Shown here one piece after another: positions 55,501 to 64,000 of a stretch of DNA of 64,000 bases. Source of the DNA: Chlorocebus sabaeus (lineage: Eukaryota; Chordata; Mammalia; Primates; Cercopithecidae). A model generated the notes under the pieces. That model did no database searches and had not been told where the DNA came from. It saw only the letters and a list, made by a program, of their open reading frames with translations. Location: assembly GCF_047675955.1 (NCBI RefSeq), contig NC_132925.1, positions 77,009,622 through 77,073,621 of the forward strand, given 5' to 3'. Every line of letters begins with the position of its first letter. Position 1 is the first letter of the stretch. A program made the position numbers and the translations under genes.

Positions 55501-56269
55501 GAGCTTTGCCACACGTTTTCTACAATTCTAAAAGTCTATATAAATTTTCAAAGTCTGATCAAGCATGAAGAAATGTGGTTTTGTTTGGCTTCCCCCTGAG
55601 GAAAGTTAGCATTAGGAGAAGAGAAGAGGGAGTGACCCAATTTGTTAGATTATTGCTTGACACACCCTTTGTTTGAGCCAGAGCTGGAGGTACCCTAAAT
55701 GAAGCCAGTATTAACTGTCAGATGTTGGGATAGGGAATCTAGAAGCTGTGGTTAGAATTAGCTCTTATAAGTACCTTCAAATGCCTTTGCAGTGAAAGGG
55801 AAGGTGTTTCAGCATTGGAGCTCATTTCTTCACATTGCACATTGGGAGCCTCCTCCCAGGGTGGAGCCCTTGCAAAGAGAGAGGCTCCAATAGCTAATTG
55901 TGTTCTGTGACTGCACTTGCTTTCTGCTTCACTTGCAGTCCCAAGGCTTCCCTGAAAGTCGAAATGCTCTTACTCCGCCTCTACCCCTTTCTTTATCCTG
56001 TTCAGCTACTGCAGATGCCACAGCTGCTCAGCATTTGGCTTCCTCATTGATCCCACAGTGGAGGCAATTATAGCAGGGTCACAAGCAACTTGGCTCAGCT
56101 TCTTCATTACGTCTGATTTGGCTCTCTCCTAAAAAAGACTGAGAAGGAGACAGGATTCTCCTACAGGGTTCTACATTCCCCAACTCAGCCCCTCTTCGTG
56201 TTTTACCCTCTCCACAGAGATAGCTCTCTTATGAAAAGGAAGCAGGGCCGGTAGGAGAGGCCTCAGAGG
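55501..56269. other. Intronic sequence, nothing recognised
   Basis: Repeat-poor, 770 bp. Confidence 0.4.
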
Positions 56270-56430
56270 ACAGGACGCCTGGGTTTTCATCTCTACATAT
56301 AGTAATCTTGGGCAAGTTACCCAACTTCTTGGTGCTTCACTTTTCTCATCTGTGAAATCAGGATAATAATAATAACACATCAGATCATAAAAATTAACAG
56401 TTTGCATATACCTAGCACAATGTTGGATAT
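56270..56430 (+). mobile_element. MIR
   Basis: atagtaatcttgggcaagtt, then acccaacttcttggtgcttc, then ttctcatctgtgaaatcagg. Confidence 0.7.
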
Positions 56431-56592
56431 GTACTACAATATATATCCACACATATATAATATATACATCAACAATACTATATCCACTTGCATACCATTG
56501 CACACACAAACGCATATAATACACAAATATCATCATTGTTATTTCCTGGCTACTTTTTTTCTTTCTCTCCACTTTAACACTTCCTTCTGCTA

Positions 56593-56888
56593 GGCCAGGC
56601 ATAGTGGCTCATGCCTGTCATCCCAGGACTTTGGGAGGCTGAGGCAGGCAGATCACTTGAGCCCAGGAGTTCAAGATCAGCCTGGGCAACATGGTGAGAC
56701 CTTGCCTCTACAGACAATTTAAAAATTAGCTGGCCGTGGTGTATGTGCCTGTGGTCCCAGATACTCAGAAGGCTGAGGTGGGAGGATTACTTGAGCCCAG
56801 GGGGCAGAGGTTGAAGTGAGCCAAGATCATGGCACTGCACTCCAGTTTGGACAATAAAATAGAGACTCTGTCTCCGAACAAAAACAAC
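56593..56888 (+). mobile_element. Alu (J/S type), full length
   Basis: ggccaggcatagtggctcat to agactctgtctccgaacaaa. Confidence 0.92.
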
Positions 56889-56919
56889 ACTGTGTCTGTG
56901 CTCCCAACTCTCCTTATAC

Positions 56920-57222
56920 CAACACTGTTCAATACAAATATAATGCAAGCCATACATGTCATTTTAAATTTCCTAGTAGCTCCATTAGAGAAAATAAAAA
57001 TAAGCAGGTAAAATTAGTTTTAGTAACATATTTAACATATCTAAAATATTACTTCCAATGGTCAGTAGGAAAATTAAGAAATTTTATATTGTCTTATGTT
57101 GACATTTTTTAAAGTCTGAACTCTGGTATATATTTTGCAATAACAACTCAACTTAGACTAGCCATATTACAAGTGCTCAGTAGCTACACTGAACCACTGA
57201 CGACATAATGGACAACACAACC
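56920..57222. mobile_element. hAT-type non-autonomous element, about 300 bp
   Basis: acactgttcaatacaaatat, then aatgcaagccatacatgtca, then taaaattagttttagtaaca, then cttagactagccatattaca, then agtgctcagtagctacactg, ending ataatggacaacac. The ends recall CACTGTTCAATA / TATTGGACAGC-type inverted repeats. A longer relative of the elements at 40032 and 61944. Confidence 0.65.
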
Positions 57223-57295
57223 TTATTCTGTCACCCAACTTCATAAAAACTTTCCAACCCAGTATTTTCCCTTCAGGTCCCACTATCAGCTTTTG

Positions 57296-57371
57296 ATTCA
57301 TTCATTCAGAAAGGGTTTATTCAGTACTTACTCTGTGTTAGGCATCGTGTTGAGTGTTATGGATGTAATGG
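57296..57371 (-). mobile_element. L2 3' end
   Basis: gattcattcattcagaaagg, then acttactctgtgttaggcat. Confidence 0.6.
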
Positions 57372-57404
57372 TGATGTAGTCCTATGAATTTTGTCCCCCT
57401 AAAA

Positions 57405-57732
57405 CAGTGCTCCCCAACCTTTTTGGGATCATGGACTGGTTTCATGAAAGACAATGTTTTCACAGACCTGGGGTTGCAGGGGATGGTTTCGGGATGAAAC
57501 TGTTTCACCCAAGATCATCAGGCATTAGTTAGATTCTCATAAGGAATACACAACGGAGGTCCCTCACATGTGCAGTTAACAGTAGGGTTCGCGTTCCTAT
57601 GAGAATCTAGTGTCACCACTTATCTGACAGGAGGTGGAGCTCAGGAGGTAATGCTCAGTCTCTGCTGCAGCGCAGTTTCTAACAGGCTAAGGACTGGTAG
57701 TGGCTCCGTGGTCAGAGGGTTGGGGACCCCTG
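57405..57732 (+). mobile_element. MER1B (hAT-Charlie), full length
   Basis: 328 bp, cagtgctccccaaccttttt to gggttggggacccctg, with complementary ends. Duplicated 8-bp target: ccctaaaa before and ctctaaaa after. Carries the internal gattctcataaggaat / ttcctatgagaatct inverted repeat. No transposase. Confidence 0.92.
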
Positions 57733-57802
57733 CTCTAAAATTCATATGTTGAAGTCCTAAATTCCAGTAATAGAATATAACTTTACTTGGAGATAGAATC
57801 CT

Positions 57803-57995
57803 TTTTTGTATAAATGTAAGGGATAGAAATGCAGTTTTGTTACATGGATATATTACATAGTGAGGAAGTCTGGGCTTTTAGTGTAGCCATTGCCTGAATG
57901 GTGTACATTCTACCCATTAAGTAATTTCTCATCCCTCACCCCACTTCCACCTTTCCAAGTCCGCAGTGATTATTCCACACACTTGGTTGTTGTCT
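57803..57995 (-). mobile_element. L1 3' fragment inside the LTR
   Basis: gcagttttgttacatggata, then tctgggcttttagtgtagcc, then tacccattaagtaatttctc. Antisense L1 3' end, inserted in the same LTR. Confidence 0.65.
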
Positions 57996-58479
57996 TTTCA
58001 GAGATAAACAAGTTAAATGAGACCATTAGGGTCAGCCCTAATCCATTATGATGATATTCTTATACAAAGGGGAAATCTGGATACAGATACACCGAGAAAA
58101 CACCATATGAAGACAGAGGCAAAGAGGAGGGTGTTAGTTCTGCAAGCCAAGTAACACCAAGGGTGGCTGCCAAAGCATCAGAAGCCAGGGAGAGGCATGG
58201 AAGAGAGACTCTTCCTTGTGACCTCAGAAGCAACCCTGCCAATGCCTTGATCTTGGACTTCCAGCCTCCAGTACTGAGAGACAATACATTTCTGTTATTT
58301 AAGCCACCCAGTCAGTTGTACTTGTGACAGCAGTTTCAGCAAACCCATATAGTTCTTTTCTCTCCTATTTCAAAATAGGGAGGCCTCCACCTTCACAAGT
58401 GGTGAAGGGCCCTACTGCAAAGTCTGTGATCAAATTAATGAGGAAAGTAAAGGTAATTGCAAGTGAATAGGGACAAAGG

Positions 58480-58951
58480 CAATGCATATGTAAATAAACA
58501 AATATACAATCACAAATTATGTTAATAAGGTATAGTGACTGAGAATAATATTAGGGGTGGCAGAAAATTTACTGTGATGAGGACATCATGGTAGTCTTCA
58601 TTGGAGAGGTGCCATTCAAGTCTTTATCTAAAGGAAGCAATAATCTGGGGAATCCCAAGCAAAAGGAATGCCTACCAAAGCCCCTAAAGTGGAAAAGCAG
58701 CTGCCACACTCTAGAAGCTGTCAGAAGCCATGTAATCCCGAGGGTGGCAGCCCAGATAGTGACAACATGACTTGAGGGTGGGTGAGAAGCCAGGAGCCAC
58801 ACAGCAGGGCCTTGGACGCCATCACTAACCATGTGGGTTTTATTCTAAGTGCAGCAGAACAGCTTTTAAGGAGGCAAAAGACATAATGTGATATGTTTTC
58901 AAAAGACCACCCTGGCTGCTGAAAGCAGAAAGGAATGGAGGAGAATCCCAG
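58480..58951 (-). mobile_element. L2 fragment
   Basis: cattggagaggtgccattca, then ccatgtgggttttattctaa, then aaaagaccaccctggctgct. Antisense L2, cut by the LTR that follows. Confidence 0.65.
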
Positions 58952-59397
58952 TGTATTAGTCAGCATTCTCTAGAGGGACAGAATTAATAGGATAGATGTA
59001 TATATAAAAGGGAGTTTATTAAGGAGTATTGACTCACACGATCACAAAGGTGAGGTCCCACAATAGGCCATCTGCAAGCTGAGGAACAAGGAAGCCAGTC
59101 CGAGTCCCAAAGCTGAAGAACTTGGAGTCTGAAGTTTGAGGCCAGGAAGCATCCAGCACAGGAGAAAGATGTAGGCTTGGAGATTAAGCCAGTCTAGTCT
59201 TTCCATTTTCTTCCGCCTGCTTTTATTCTGGCCTCACTGGCAGCTGATTCAATTGTGACCACCCAGATTGAGTATGGGTCTGACTTTCCCAGCCTCAAAT
59301 GTTAATCTCCTTTGGCAACACCCTCACAGACACACCCAGGAACAATAATTTGCATCCTTCAGTCCAATCAAGTTGACACTCAATTTTAACCATCACA
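58952..59397. mobile_element. Solo LTR-like element with TG...CA ends, family unassigned
   Basis: Starts tgtattagtcagcattctct and ends tttaaccatcaca. Contains gggagtttattaaggagtat, then tcacacgatcacaaaggtga, then aggaagcatccagcacagga, then tttggcaacaccctcacaga. A frequent primate LTR pattern that I cannot name. Flanks cccag and cctgg are only weakly alike. Confidence 0.7.
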
Positions 59398-60619
59398 CCT
59401 GGGATATCCCTTGTTCTACCTGTCTGGTAGGAAATGAGGAGCAACTGAGGAAAGATGCTGGAAGAGATGGATATCTGTGGGCAAAGGAGGATTCCTCAGT
59501 TTGTCTTTTGTGGGAGCTACCTATAGGATAAGGACACTCACCGCCTCAAAGGGGAGAGAAGAATCTCAAACTACCTCACCCCAGACACTGTTTGGTTTCC
59601 TCAATTAGAGCACAGGACACAAATGGTGAGAGAGTTAGTTACTCAAAGTCTATCATCAAGTGAGGGCACAGCAAAGGAAACCAGTTCCGTCAGTGTCTCC
59701 CAGAGCCCCTCCTGTGTCTTACTTGAAGGAATCTTACATTTTATCACAGGTCACTTTTAAGGCTAAGCTGGAATCCCAAACATCATCAAGGTGCAGGTAC
59801 GGTGGGCTTGGTTCACTGATGAGGGGCATTCCTATGTGCTTGATCTTTCCACTTTGTTGACTCCACTGGGGCATTCTCCCATACAGTGCCTTCCAGGAGT
59901 GATACAACAAAGAGAGGGAAAGAGATATTTCCGTGCTGTGATTTGTTAATTGATTTGGACAATTGTCAGAAAATAGTCTACAGAATACCCACAAATTCTG
60001 AAAAGGCAGAAATTATCAGGTGCTATTTGATACTGGATCCTTCCATACCTGATAAAATTTGATGGCAACTTTTTACACATCCAGTGGTGCTATGGCTGGT
60101 TGATGTTATTTACTTTGTACAAGAGGAATAAACCATTCCAAATAATCCCCAGCATTTGTCAATGATGATAACTTCAACTTCCATATAGCAAATCCATCAT
60201 CATGACCAAATCCAATGCAGAGTGAGCAGAAGAAAGGAAGCCTGCCAGGTAAAAGGTAGACCAAATTAGATATTCTAGTTGGGGGCACAAAAAGTAAATA
60301 AATAAAATGGTAGTGAAGTAAATAGAACCCCAATGGATGCCACCACATTTCCTTAGATATCATTAAATCGTATCTGAGCAACAGGATGAATCAAATGAAA
60401 GTCAAATTTATACTCACATGATTATAGCACACACAAGCATCTCACAGCTATAATTTACCAGGAGTGATTGGTGGAACAGATTGAGAGAGCAAGGAAGGAA
60501 TATTCTCTGAGGGTAAAGAAGAATGAAGTTACTTTCTGTCACTCAGGCCAGGAGAAATGCCTCTATACAATTCAACTACTGTCTCAAATCCGATTTTATT
60601 TTCTGCAGCACAGGTATAA
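59398..60619. other. Intronic sequence, little recognised
   Basis: The first about 120 bases may continue the L2. The rest carries no recognised element, and open frames at 59660-60381 lack motifs. Confidence 0.35.
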
Positions 60620-60770
60620 TTATCTGAAATTTTCTTCTTGGTTTAATGTTCTTGTTTATTGCCTTTTTTCCCCTGCTAGGATATAAGCTCCAAGTAAGCA
60701 GAGACCTTGTTTGACTCATTCATTGCCAAGTCCCCAGTACCTAAAATTGCACTTAATATCCCTTGTGGTA
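60620..60770 (+). mobile_element. L2 3' region
   Basis: aggatataagctccaagtaa, then gcagagaccttgtttgactc, then caagtccccagtacctaaaa. Confidence 0.6.
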
Positions 60771-61739
60771 GGAAGGAATGAAGTCAGAGTTAAGTCCTGC
60801 GGCATGATGAGTTGACATTGCTTGACTAAAAATTCCCTATGTTCCCAGGAATTCATTTGTGTACACCGTATTATAGATGAGGGAACTTTCAGAGGAACAT
60901 GCTTTGCTATGAAGATGGGTCAACTGGACTGAACATTGTTTTTTATGAGTACCGACTGCTGCATTGGGGATCTTTACTCTTCTTTCAAAATTACACCTTT
61001 TGCCACTAAGGGAAAATATGACCGGGCATTTCATCTCAGCACAATTTTCCTGCTTTTCATCCTGAAGTAACACATTATATGACCTTTGCTGGTCTCCTGT
61101 AGCTGTGCCACATTACCCTAGGAGCCACTGGTTCAAATCTATTTTAGAGCTTGTGATTCATTCTAACTCCCTCCCCAGGGTATGTCACCTCTAAGATTTT
61201 TCTCTTCAACTTGCCACTAATCCCACTGAAGAAAAAACTGGCATTAGAATTCAATTTTAGCTTCCTCGTAGGACAGACCAAATGTCAGCAATCTTTGAGG
61301 ACCGTAGAAAGACGTTCCCAGAAGCTTTCTCAAATCCACACAACAGAGTCCCTGGCTGTGAGCTCTAATGCCAATTCCCTACACTAGAAGTCAAAAAACA
61401 CCCATTGATTTTCCTTAGATTAACTAAGGACCATTCTCTATTCCTATCAAGAGCTTCCTCCCTAGATTAAGTGACTTTTGGTAGAAAAGCAGCTGGAGTT
61501 CCCAGAATTTATTCATTCATAGGGTCATTCAGCTAGAGATGTGAACTGTCTCAAGTAAATGCTCATAGATTTCCCAAAGAGTTGAAGGGAGTACACAGTG
61601 AATTTATTTAAAGAGTAAGCTGCTTTAATACCTTATAAATAATTCTAATGTCAAAATCTCACAAGTTTTTAATATTTGTTATACAATGGTGCTTCTATCT
61701 GTAAAAATATGTGTATGAACAGAATTCTGACATAATTAT
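60771..61739. other. Intronic sequence, nothing recognised
   Basis: About 1 kb without a recognised element. Confidence 0.4.
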
Positions 61740-61744
61740 GAAGC

Positions 61745-61940
61745 AATCGAAGACATAGGCTCTGGCACCAGGATATTTCAGCTAAAATCCCACTTACTGG
61801 CTATGTCATCCTGGGCAAGAGACTTCACCTCTCTGTGCCTCAGCTTCCTCTCCCATGAAATGGGGCTAATGGTGATACCTAACTGGATGGGATCATTGTG
61901 AGGATTAAATGAAGTAATTCATGTAAAGTGCTTAACTATA
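61745..61940 (+). mobile_element. MIR, well preserved
   Basis: ggctctggcaccaggatatt, then ctatgtcatcctgggcaaga, then ctctctgtgcctcagcttcc, then attgtgaggattaaatgaag. Confidence 0.88.
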
Positions 61941-61943
61941 GAA

Positions 61944-62145
61944 CTATGCTGTCCAACATGGTAGCCCCTACCCATACAGAACTGATTTAAACTTAAATTA
62001 ATTAAAATTATATGCAAGTTTAATTCCTCAGTTGCACTAGCCACATTTCAAGTGTTCCACAGACACGTGTGACTAGTAGCTGCCATAATGAACAAGGCAG
62101 ATAAAACATGTCCACCATTGCGGAAAGTTCTATTGGACAGAGATT
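61944..62145. mobile_element. hAT-type MITE-like element
   Basis: ctatgctgtccaacatggta, then taaacttaaattaattaaaa, then gttgcactagccacatttca, then gactagtagctgccataatg, then gcggaaagttctattggaca. Best preserved of the family in this window. Confidence 0.75.
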
Positions 62146-62159
62146 GCCAGAACAGACTT

Positions 62160-62531
62160 AAAACCATCCCAACAACTCCAACATTTCCTTTGTTCCCATG
62201 CAGTCAGTCACCAGGTACTATTGAGTCCTTACCTTTCATGTCTGTTCCCTTCTCTGTGTTCCCATCATCACCAACTCATTTATTCCTTGATGATACTGCT
62301 TTACTGGTCTTCTGATGTCTCTCCTCCTCTGTGGCACCCTCCAGAGTCTCCCAGGCCTGAACCCCACTATCATTCCTCCCCTGACAGGCTCAGTTCCTGG
62401 AATTGGAAGTGGCAACTTAAGCCTTGGTCTTCATGCTCCTTGAAGGCAGAGGCCACATTTTATTTATATCTGTATCTCCCACAATCTTTGGCTTATAGTA
62501 AGCATTCAAATGTTTGCATGAATGAATGAAT
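62160..62531 (+). mobile_element. L2 3' region
   Basis: tcttcatgctccttgaaggc, then agaggccacattttatttat, then ggcttatagtaagcattcaa, then atgtttgcatgaatgaatga. Confidence 0.7.
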
Positions 62532-62544
62532 CTGTAAAGCAAGA

Positions 62545-62965
62545 GTGTCTGAGACAGACCTCAATTTATTTAGAAGTTTATTTGGCCAAGGTTAAGGACA
62601 TGCCCTGGAAAGAGGTTTGTGACTTTCTCCAAAGGTAATTTTGAGGGCTTCAGTATTTAAAAGGGAAAAGCAGGCTGGAGGGGAAAAAGTGAGGGTACGG
62701 TAGCATTACTGAATCCACATGTTGCAAGACAAAAGAAGCAGGTAGGGGAATAGTCAATTAGGTATACATCTGGCACTTGGTAAATAAGCATTTTACATAA
62801 GGTAAGGTGAACATAGAGTACCTGTGGAGATATTTAACTTTTATCTATAGGTATCTGCTTAGGAATAAAAGGAAAAGCAGTCTTTTGCATGACTCAACTT
62901 TCAGCTTAACCTTTCCTTTTGACATAGTGAGTTGGGGTCCGAGTTTTTGTTTTCCTTTCACAGAT
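62545..62965 (-). mobile_element. Possible ERV LTR remnant
   Basis: gagacagacctcaatttatt, then agtttatttggccaaggtta, then aggacatgccctggaaagag recalls the antisense end of a primate ERV1-type LTR. Not named. Confidence 0.4.
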
Positions 62966-63136
62966 TTATGGATAAATGAGCAAATCATGCTCTGCCAGGG
63001 AATAGGAGGCTCTATCTGGTTCATATTCATTCTACAAGGCATCTTTCGCTAAACCACATCTATGCCCTGGGGCAGTGCCTACAGGTGTGAGCCTGCAGGT
63101 GCTTTGAAATCAGAGGACAAGCAGGGCATCTTTTCT

Positions 63137-63286
63137 TTTCTTTTCTTTGCATTTTATTTATTTTTTTTATTTTTAGACGGAGTCTTGTTCTGTCACCTGG
63201 CTGGAGTGCAGTGGTGTAATCTCGGCTCACTGCAACCTCTACCTCTCGGGTTCAAGCGATTCTTCCTGAGTAACTGGGACTTCAGA
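63137..63286 (-). mobile_element. 5'-truncated Alu with perfect target duplication
   Basis: Antisense. It holds the T-rich head and the first about 115 bp of the right arm, stopping at taactgggacttcaga. The target duplication gcatcttttct lies on both sides (63126-63136 and 63287-63297), so the copy was already short when inserted. Confidence 0.9.
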
Positions 63287-63297
63287 GCATCTTTTCT

Positions 63298-63589
63298 AAG
63301 CATCACTTTGCCCTTGGGCTTTGGAAAGAGACTCCTCAGTGGTCGCAGAGTTCCCTGTCATAGTCCAGAAGCAGTGCTGTTATCCACATTCCATTCATAC
63401 CTGTACCTTAAGTGGGGTGGCTTTCGGCCCATGTATTGGGATCTTCTAGTCCTGCAGCTCCACTCCCCACGACCACTGACATTAGCATTAATGACAGTTC
63501 CCCAAAATAGCTTCTCTTTCTTGTCCTAAAAGAGTAATGTGCGTGAAATGGCAATTTCTGGGATCCAACTAAGGGTTTCTATTTTAGAC
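63298..63589. other. Intronic sequence, nothing recognised
   Basis: No element recognised. Confidence 0.35.
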
Positions 63590-63951
63590 TGAATGTTTGT
63601 GTCCCTCCCCGCAAATTCATATGTTGAAATCTTAACCCCCAGGGTGATGGTATTATGAGGTGGGGCCTTTGGGAGATAATTAGGTCATAAGAAGAGAGCC
63701 CTCATGAATGGGATTAGTGCCCTTCTGAAAGACCCCAGAGAGCAGAGAGCTCTCTTGCTCTTTCCACCATCTTGTGAAGATACAAGAACTTGGCCATCGC
63801 AAGTCTGAAGGGGTCACTCACCAGATCCTGACAATGCTGGCAGCCTGGCCTGAGACTTCCAGCCTCCACAACTGTGAGAAATAAATTTCTGTTGTTTATA
63901 AGCCACCCAGGCTATGGTATTTTGTGATAGCAGCCCAAACTGACTGAGACA
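63590..63951 (+). mobile_element. MLT1 LTR (ERVL-MaLR), solo
   Basis: gttgaaatcttaacccccag, then ggtggggcctttgggagata, then tcatgaatgggattagtgcc, then cttccagcctccacaactgt, then gagaaataaatttctgttgt, ending actgactgagaca. 5-bp flanks gtttc and gttcc (4 of 5). The AATAAA lies at 63881-63886, where LTR polyadenylation signals sit. Confidence 0.88.
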
Positions 63952-64000
63952 GTTCCCATGCTGCCTCTACTACTAACTGTGTAGCCTTGAGGACTTTAAT

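Larger units (their letters stand above)
57372..58351 (+). mobile_element. MLT1-like LTR (ERVL-MaLR) with two nested inserts
   Basis: Pieces: 57372-57404 (gaattttgtccccctaaaa); 57733-57803 (ttcatatgttgaagtcctaa); about 57995-58351 (tcagccctaatccattatga, agaaaacaccatatgaagac, ccttgatcttggacttccag, aagccacccagtcagttgta, ending aaacccatata). Removing the MER1B and the L1 piece restores one LTR order. Confidence 0.75.
10492..64000 (+). other. CADPS: Downstream intron (partial) of CADPS, at least 53 kb
   Basis: The following CAPS segment (beginning LDNPDEQAAQI) was not found in any frame up to the window end, so this intron exceeds 53 kb. Large introns are expected for this gene. All features below 10.5 kb lie in it. 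Confidence 0.7.

Noticed and set aside
61745..61940. tRNA-like sequence in MIR copies
   Set aside because: MIR heads derive from tRNA, but no intact cloverleaf or A/B-box pair was seen. These are old SINE copies.

Overview
This window is nuclear DNA from a primate, very probably an Old World monkey and not human. It is dense in Alu elements of several ages, and it also carries L1, L2, MIR, MaLR LTRs and hAT/mariner remnants. Two of its youngest Alus (20860 and 34920) share two substitutions that I associate with the cercopithecid AluYR lineage: CTCAAGCCTG in the left arm and GATCCGGCC in the right arm, where human AluY has CTCACGCCTG and GATCGCGCC.

Only one piece of gene is recognisable. It is a 333-nt internal exon at 10159-10491 on the + strand, with a pyrimidine-rich acceptor and a CAG|gtaagg donor. 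It encodes 111 residues from the N-terminal part of a calcium-dependent activator protein for secretion (CAPS), most likely CADPS/CAPS1. Everything else reads as intron: about 10 kb upstream and about 53.5 kb downstream of the exon. No other exon, promoter, CpG island, tRNA, rRNA, CRISPR array or intact transposon gene was found. Almost all long open frames are translations of Alu, L1 or L2 sequence.

Layout. 0-10 kb: a MER2-like element split by an unusually long Alu, a solo MST/THE1 LTR, L2 and MIR pieces, and a run of Alus. 10-16 kb: the exon, a 114-bp-period tandem duplication, an old L1 3' end, and an inverted Alu pair with no spacer. 16-24 kb: an L2 opened by a later repeat that is itself opened by an Alu, then a young AluYR and a 2.3-kb fragment of L1 ORF2 on the - strand that contains another Alu. 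24-36 kb: L2, MIR and L1M fragments, plus a 202-bp inverted duplication with 97.5% identity whose copies lie about 1.3 kb apart. 36-46 kb: MIR copies, one carrying a palindromic MADE1, a MER20, and a long stretch without recognisable repeats that includes an octamer motif. 46-64 kb: L2, a compound AT/GA/GATA microsatellite, MER5A pieces, a MER1B nested in an LTR with near-perfect 8-bp duplications, and a terminal MLT1 LTR.

I found no evidence of a previously undescribed biological system. The most unusual structural signal is the inverted duplication at 30651-30852 and 32111-32312. Repeat family names come from memory of consensus sequences, without a database search. Where I was unsure I say so.
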